This document shows, piece by piece, positions 30,564 to 34,362 of a DNA stretch of 34,362 bases. The stretch covers positions 1 through 34,362 of the forward strand of contig JACADY010000038.1 of assembly GCA_013389115.1 (NCBI GenBank). The letters run 5' to 3'. The notes beneath the pieces are model-generated. The model was not told the origin of the DNA. It made no database searches and worked only from the letters and a program-made list of their open reading frames with translations. The position numbers were made by a program, and so were the translations under genes. Numbering within the stretch: position 1 is the first letter of the stretch; every line of letters begins with the position of its first letter. The stretch is from Alphaproteobacteria bacterium (GTDB taxonomy: Bacteria > Pseudomonadota > Alphaproteobacteria > Micropepsales > Micropepsaceae).

Positions 30564-33500
30564 ATCGGCCTTCTTCTCCCCCTTACGCCGAACTCGCCTG
30601 CGCGACGAATTTTTCCTTTCTTCGCGGGGCGTCTCCTGCGTCGGATCTGGTGCTTGTCTCCCTCCTGCTCAGCCATTCCGGTCTCGGCATCGCGGACCGT
30701 AATACGGTGGCGGGTGTCGTGCGGGCTTGGGGTGCACTGAAAGAACTGCGTGAGGGCGGCCTCCTGCCGCCCCTCAAGCAGCGCGAAGGTTCAGGGCCCG
30801 GCGAATATCATTATGCGCCTGCAAGTCTTACGGCAGAGGCAGCCTCTAAGGCAGAAGAGAGTGAAGCGGAGGCGCTGCGCGCCCTTGTGCAGGAGCGGGC
30901 ACAAAGCTTCAGGCTCATCACCGGCGCGCGGCTTGCGTTTTCGGATGGCACGCCGGAGATCGTCGCCTACCCGGAAAACCGCGCGGGCTGGGCAAGGCTC
31001 TGCCGCATGCTCACCACAGGCAATCGGCGCGCGCGCAAAGGCGAGTGCCATCTCACACTCGACGATCTCCTCGCTGATGCCAACAACCTGCTGCTGATCG
31101 TGATGCCGGAACGCGATGTGACGCCGCTGCCCGCCTTGTTGGGCCGTCTCCACAAGGCCACACCCGGCGCGCTCTGGCTCGGGGCAACCATGCCGCGCCG
31201 CGGCGATGATCGACGCAGACTGGCGGAGTTGCGCGAAATCGCGGCGGCCATTGGCATCCCCCTGATCGCGACCAATGATGTGCTCTATGCGGACAAGACC
31301 CAGCGCGAAATGCAGGATATTCTCACCTGCATCCGCATGGGCAAAACGCTGGAGAATGCCGGACGCCTGCTGGAGATGAACGCCGAGCGCCACCTCAAGC
31401 ACCCCGGCGAGATGGCGCGCCTCTTTGCCGATTGCCCGCAGGCTATTGTCGAGACGCAAGATTTCCTCGCTCGCGTTGAATTCGATCTCGGCCAGCTCAC
31501 CTATGAATATCCCGATGAGCCGGTGCCTCCGGGGCGCGATGCGCAGGGCTGGCTTGCGGAACTCACCTTTCGCCACGCCAGGATGCGCTATCCCGGGGGT
31601 ATTCCGGAAAAGGTCGATAAATTGCTGCATCAGGAACTCGCGCTGATCGGCAAGCTCGATTACGCCCGTTATTTCCTCACCATCCATGACATTGTGCGGG
31701 TGGCCAACGATAAGGGCATCCTGTGCCAGGGGCGCGGCTCGGCGGCCAATTCGGCAGTCTGTTATGTGCTTGGCATCACCTGTGTGGACCCCAATGAGCA
31801 TAATGTGCTGTTCGCGCGTTTCATCTCCGAGGAACGCAAGGAGCCGCCGGATATCGATGTCGATTTCGAACACGAGCGGCGCGAGGAGGTGATCCAGCAC
31901 ATCTACCAGCGCTATGGCCGCGAGCGCGCCGGGCTTGCCGCCACCGTGATCCATTATCGCCCCAAAAGCGCGATCCGCGATGTCGGCAAGGCCCTGGGCC
32001 TGAGCGAGGATATCACCGCCGCGCTCTCCGGCACGCAATGGGGCAGCTGGGGCTCCGATATCACCCGCAATCAGGTGAGGCAGGCGGGGCTCAACCCCGA
32101 CAACCCCGCTATCGCCCGCGCGGTGCGCTTCGCCAAGCGCATCCTCGGGTTTCCGCGCCACCTTTCGCAGCATGTTGGCGGCTTCGTTCTCACGCGCGGG
32201 CGGCTCGACGAGTTGGTGCCCGTCGGCAATGCCGCCATGGCGGAGCGCACCTTCATCGAATGGGACAAGGACGATATCGATACGCTTAAATTGATGAAGG
32301 TCGATGTGCTGGCGCTCGGCATGCTCACCTGCATCCGGAAAGCCTTCGAATTGCTCAAGGATCACGAGCGGCTTGACCTCGGCCTCGCCGATGTGCCGCA
32401 GGGCGACAAACCCACCTACACCATGCTGTGCCGGGGCGATTCCATCGGCGTGTTCCAGGTGGAAAGCCGCGCGCAGATCAACATGCTGCCGCGCCTTAAA
32501 CCGCGCGAGTTCTATGACCTTGTGATTCAGGTGGCCATTGTCCGCCCCGGGCCGATTCAGGGCAACATGGTGCACCCCTACCTCAGGCGTCGCTCCGGCA
32601 TGGAAAAGGTGAGCTTCCCTTCTCCCGCACCCGAGCACGGTCCGCCGGATGAGCTGCACGCCGTGCTCGGCAAAACCCTGGGTGTGCCGCTGTTTCAGGA
32701 GCAGGCGATGCAGCTTGCGATGGTGGCGGCTGAGTTTTCGGATGTCGAGGCCAACCAGCTTCGCCGCGCCATGGCCACCTTCCGCAATCTCGGCACCATC
32801 GGACGCTTCGAGACCATCATGGTCGAGCGCATGGTGGCGCGCGGCTACGCGCGGGAGTTTGCGCAGAGCTGCTTCAACCAGATCAAGGGGTTCGGCAGCT
32901 ATGGCTTCCCCGAGAGCCACGCCGCCTCCTTCGCCAAGCTGGTCTATATTTCCTCATGGATCAAATGCCATCATCCGGCGGTTTTTGCTTGTGCGCTGCT
33001 CAATGCGCAGCCCATGGGCTTCTATGCTCCGGCGCAGATCGTACGCGATGCGCGCGAGCACGGGGTGGAGGTGCATCCGATCGATGCGAACCAGAGCTAT
33101 TGGGACAATACGCTGGAGCGAACGCCAGAGGGCGCGCTGTCCCTGCGGCTCGGTTTCCGGCAGGCCGAGGGCATCCATAAGGCGGAAGCACAGCGGCTGG
33201 TGGCGGCGCGACGCGACGGCTTTGCGACAGTGGAGGATGTGGCGAGCCGCGCCCGCCTTCATGGTCGACCGATGCGCGCATTGGCGGACGCCGATGCCTT
33301 CCGCTCCATTGGGCTCGACAGGCGCGGCGCGCTCTGGGAGGTGCGGCGTCTGCCGGCGGATGACCCGCTACCGCTCTTTGCGGCCATGGATGCGCGTGAA
33401 TTGGGTGAGGAGCCGGATGCGATGCTTCCTCAAATGAGCCTCGGCGAGCATGTTGCCACCGATTACCAGACGATGCGGCTGTCGCTCAAGGCGCATCCCA

Positions 33501-34030
33501 TGGCGCTGCTGCGTCCGCTTTTTGCGCGGGAGGGCGTCTGCTCGGCGGCTGAGGTGAGCGTCCGCGCCGATGGCCGCTTCACCCGCATGGCCGGGCTGGT
33601 ACTGGTCCGCCAGCGCCCCGGCAATGGCAATGCGATCTTCATCACGCTCGAAGATGAAACCGGCATCACCAATTGCGTGCTCTGGGCGCGGCAGTTCGAG
33701 GCGCTGCGTCGCCCGGTGATGGCGGCGCGCCTGATGCTCGTGGAGGGACGCGTGCAGAAAAGCCAGGAGGGTGTCGTGCATCTGATGACGACCAACATGA
33801 TCGACCGCTCGGATGCGCTTGATCGTATGTGGGATACGCATCAATCCCGACCTTCGCTCACAAAATCCCTGCTCTCACCGGCGGATGAAGGGGCAGCACT
33901 TGGAACGCCCGGCAATGCGCGCGACCCGCGCTACAGCGTCATTCCACCACCGATTCATCTCGCGCCGCCGTCACGCCACCGCCACCCGCGCAATGCACGC
34001 ATCCTGCCCAAAAGCCGGGATTTTCATTGA
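30560..34030 (+). CDS. dnaE2: Error-prone DNA polymerase DnaE2 (ImuC)
   Basis: This 1156-residue C-family polymerase acts in translesion synthesis. The N-terminal PHP domain starts YAELACATNFSFLRGASPAS. The palm carries the catalytic triad in PDIDVDFEHERREEVIQ (Asp431, Asp433 region), after GILCQGRGSAANSAVCYVLG. Later come the finger region (IGVFQVESRAQINMLPRL, then FYDLVIQVAIVRPGPIQG) and a C-terminal OB-fold (VLVRQRPGNGNAIFITLEDE). Length is close to other DnaE2 proteins. It starts inside the imuB stop, so translation is coupled. It is SOS-induced through the LexA box before imuA. It replicates past lesions with ImuA and ImuB and produces damage-induced mutations. Confidence 0.97.
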   Translation: MNRPSSPPYAELACATNFSFLRGASPASDLVLVSLLLSHSGLGIADRNTVAGVVRAWGALKELREGGLLPPLKQREGSGPGEYHYAPASLTAEAASKAEESEAEALRALVQERAQSFRLITGARLAFSDGTPEIVAYPENRAGWARLCRMLTTGNRRARKGECHLTLDDLLADANNLLLIVMPERDVTPLPALLGRLHKATPGALWLGATMPRRGDDRRRLAELREIAAAIGIPLIATNDVLYADKTQREMQDILTCIRMGKTLENAGRLLEMNAERHLKHPGEMARLFADCPQAIVETQDFLARVEFDLGQLTYEYPDEPVPPGRDAQGWLAELTFRHARMRYPGGIPEKVDKLLHQELALIGKLDYARYFLTIHDIVRVANDKGILCQGRGSAANSAVCYVLGITCVDPNEHNVLFARFISEERKEPPDIDVDFEHERREEVIQHIYQRYGRERAGLAATVIHYRPKSAIRDVGKALGLSEDITAALSGTQWGSWGSDITRNQVRQAGLNPDNPAIARAVRFAKRILGFPRHLSQHVGGFVLTRGRLDELVPVGNAAMAERTFIEWDKDDIDTLKLMKVDVLALGMLTCIRKAFELLKDHERLDLGLADVPQGDKPTYTMLCRGDSIGVFQVESRAQINMLPRLKPREFYDLVIQVAIVRPGPIQGNMVHPYLRRRSGMEKVSFPSPAPEHGPPDELHAVLGKTLGVPLFQEQAMQLAMVAAEFSDVEANQLRRAMATFRNLGTIGRFETIMVERMVARGYAREFAQSCFNQIKGFGSYGFPESHAASFAKLVYISSWIKCHHPAVFACALLNAQPMGFYAPAQIVRDAREHGVEVHPIDANQSYWDNTLERTPEGALSLRLGFRQAEGIHKAEAQRLVAARRDGFATVEDVASRARLHGRPMRALADADAFRSIGLDRRGALWEVRRLPADDPLPLFAAMDARELGEEPDAMLPQMSLGEHVATDYQTMRLSLKAHPMALLRPLFAREGVCSAAEVSVRADGRFTRMAGLVLVRQRPGNGNAIFITLEDETGITNCVLWARQFEALRRPVMAARLMLVEGRVQKSQEGVVHLMTTNMIDRSDALDRMWDTHQSRPSLTKSLLSPADEGAALGTPGNARDPRYSVIPPPIHLAPPSRHRHPRNARILPKSRDFH

Positions 34031-34147
34031 GGATGCTTCACACAAGCCAGATCCCGCCCAATCCAAAGGAATCGTATTAACCACTTCAAGGAGACCAATC
34101 CGCAAGGAAGCATGCCTGTGGAGCTAAAGCGCTTCTCGGCGCACATG

Positions 34148-34165
34148 TCCCCGCGAAGGCGGGGA
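34148..34165. repeat. GC hairpin of dispersed-repeat type after dnaE2
   Basis: TCCCCGC-GAAG-GCGGGGA forms a perfect 7-bp hairpin with a GAAG loop. It lies in the 216-base non-coding stretch between dnaE2 and the transposase fragment. Similar CCCGC-GAAG-GCGGG units are frequent between genes of alphaproteobacteria. It may terminate or stabilise the dnaE2 transcript. Confidence 0.5.
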
Positions 34166-34211
34166 TGGGTACCAGTTCGCCGTAAAGAAGCGCGACCAAA
34201 CAACGGCTTGC

Positions 34212-34247
34212 GAGCATTTCCCAATTCTATGTGATCGGGAAATGCTC
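34212..34247. repeat. Perfect 11-bp inverted repeat at transposase gene end
   Basis: GAGCATTTCCC (34212-34222) is matched by GGGAAATGCTC (34237-34247), which ends on the first base of the transposase stop codon as read on this strand. It could terminate the transposase message or belong to the genomic repeat into which the element inserted. Confidence 0.5.
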
Positions 34248-34362
34248 TAGGTGTGGAGCCTCAATAGGTTGTTCTCGGTGAGGCCGAGTCGGCTGATGGG
34301 TGTAGTTGCCTTCAAGCTACCATGTGGGCGGTGCCAGTTGTAGCGATGGAGCCAGCGCGGCA
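34247..34362 (-). CDS. IS481-type transposase, C-terminal part (cut by window end)
   Basis: The minus strand reads RWLHRYNWHRPHGSLKATTP, then ISRLGLTENNLLRLHT and a TAG stop. The W-x2-YN-x2-RPH pattern is the C-terminal hallmark of integrase-core transposases of the IS481 and IS3 type, just past the last catalytic Glu. Only about 38 codons are inside the window; the rest lies beyond position 34362. Whether the element is complete cannot be judged. Confidence 0.8.
   Translation of the reverse strand, partial: PRWLHRYNWHRPHGSLKATTPISRLGLTENNLLRLHT

Noticed and set aside
30791-32920. 709-residue open frame on the minus strand inside dnaE2
   Set aside because: It is a shadow of a GC-rich gene; dnaE2 carries all catalytic motifs in its own frame.
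1-34362. CRISPR array or tandem repeats
   Set aside because: No regularly spaced direct repeats were seen on reading through the window.

Overview
The window looks like chromosome from an alphaproteobacterium, probably of the order Hyphomicrobiales (Rhizobiales). The base composition is GC-rich. The left end carries the gene order pcm-like methyltransferase, tolC-like, popZ (DUF2497), valS. The right end carries a LexA-boxed imuA-imuB-dnaE2 mutagenesis cassette. Assignments come from reading motifs and gene order; no database search was possible.

Region by region: (1) 178-5871 holds core genes on the minus strand. (2) tRNA-Cys (6051-6124) and tRNA-Asn (6503-6577) follow. (3) A large accessory region starts at tRNA-Asn. 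A serine recombinase gene runs into the tRNA and is frameshifted in a run of seven G. Next come a VapBC-type toxin-antitoxin pair and the wreck of a nuclease/helicase defence locus, broken by an internal junction near 9855 and by an IS5-type insertion at about 10298-11839. (4) A mobile-element maintenance block follows: an AAA/DUF4143 ATPase, an ArdC-type antirestriction protein, a HEPN-like protein and a truncated ParB. The ArdC and ParB genes have near-identical structured leaders, with base changes that preserve pairing.

(5) 16140-26775 is a metal and oxyanion block. On the minus strand it reads merR, an arsenite-type BASS permease (apparently with an AUU start), modE, modA, modB, modC, a TSUP permease translationally coupled to modC, then a ChrB N-domain protein and an MFS transporter. 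On the plus strand, from a MerR-type promoter with a 19-bp spacer, it reads merT, merP, merF and a single gene encoding organomercurial lyase fused to mercuric reductase (MerB-MerA). MerT, MerP and MerF would deliver Hg(II) to the MerA half. The MerB half would cleave organomercurials and pass Hg(II) to MerA in the same polypeptide.

(6) 26776-28083 is decayed island edge: a tRNA 3'-end-like remnant, an AbiEi-type antitoxin fragment, an XRE regulator and the first part of an ImmA/IrrE-type gene. (7) 28297-34030 is the SOS-controlled imuA-imuB-dnaE2 operon. (8) The window ends in the C-terminus of an IS481-type transposase on the minus strand.

The observations most worth following up are the MerB-MerA fusion, the paired RNA leaders, the IS insertion that can be undone on paper to restore an overlapping two-gene defence operon, the AUU start of the permease, and the TSUP permease tied to a ModE-controlled molybdate operon.
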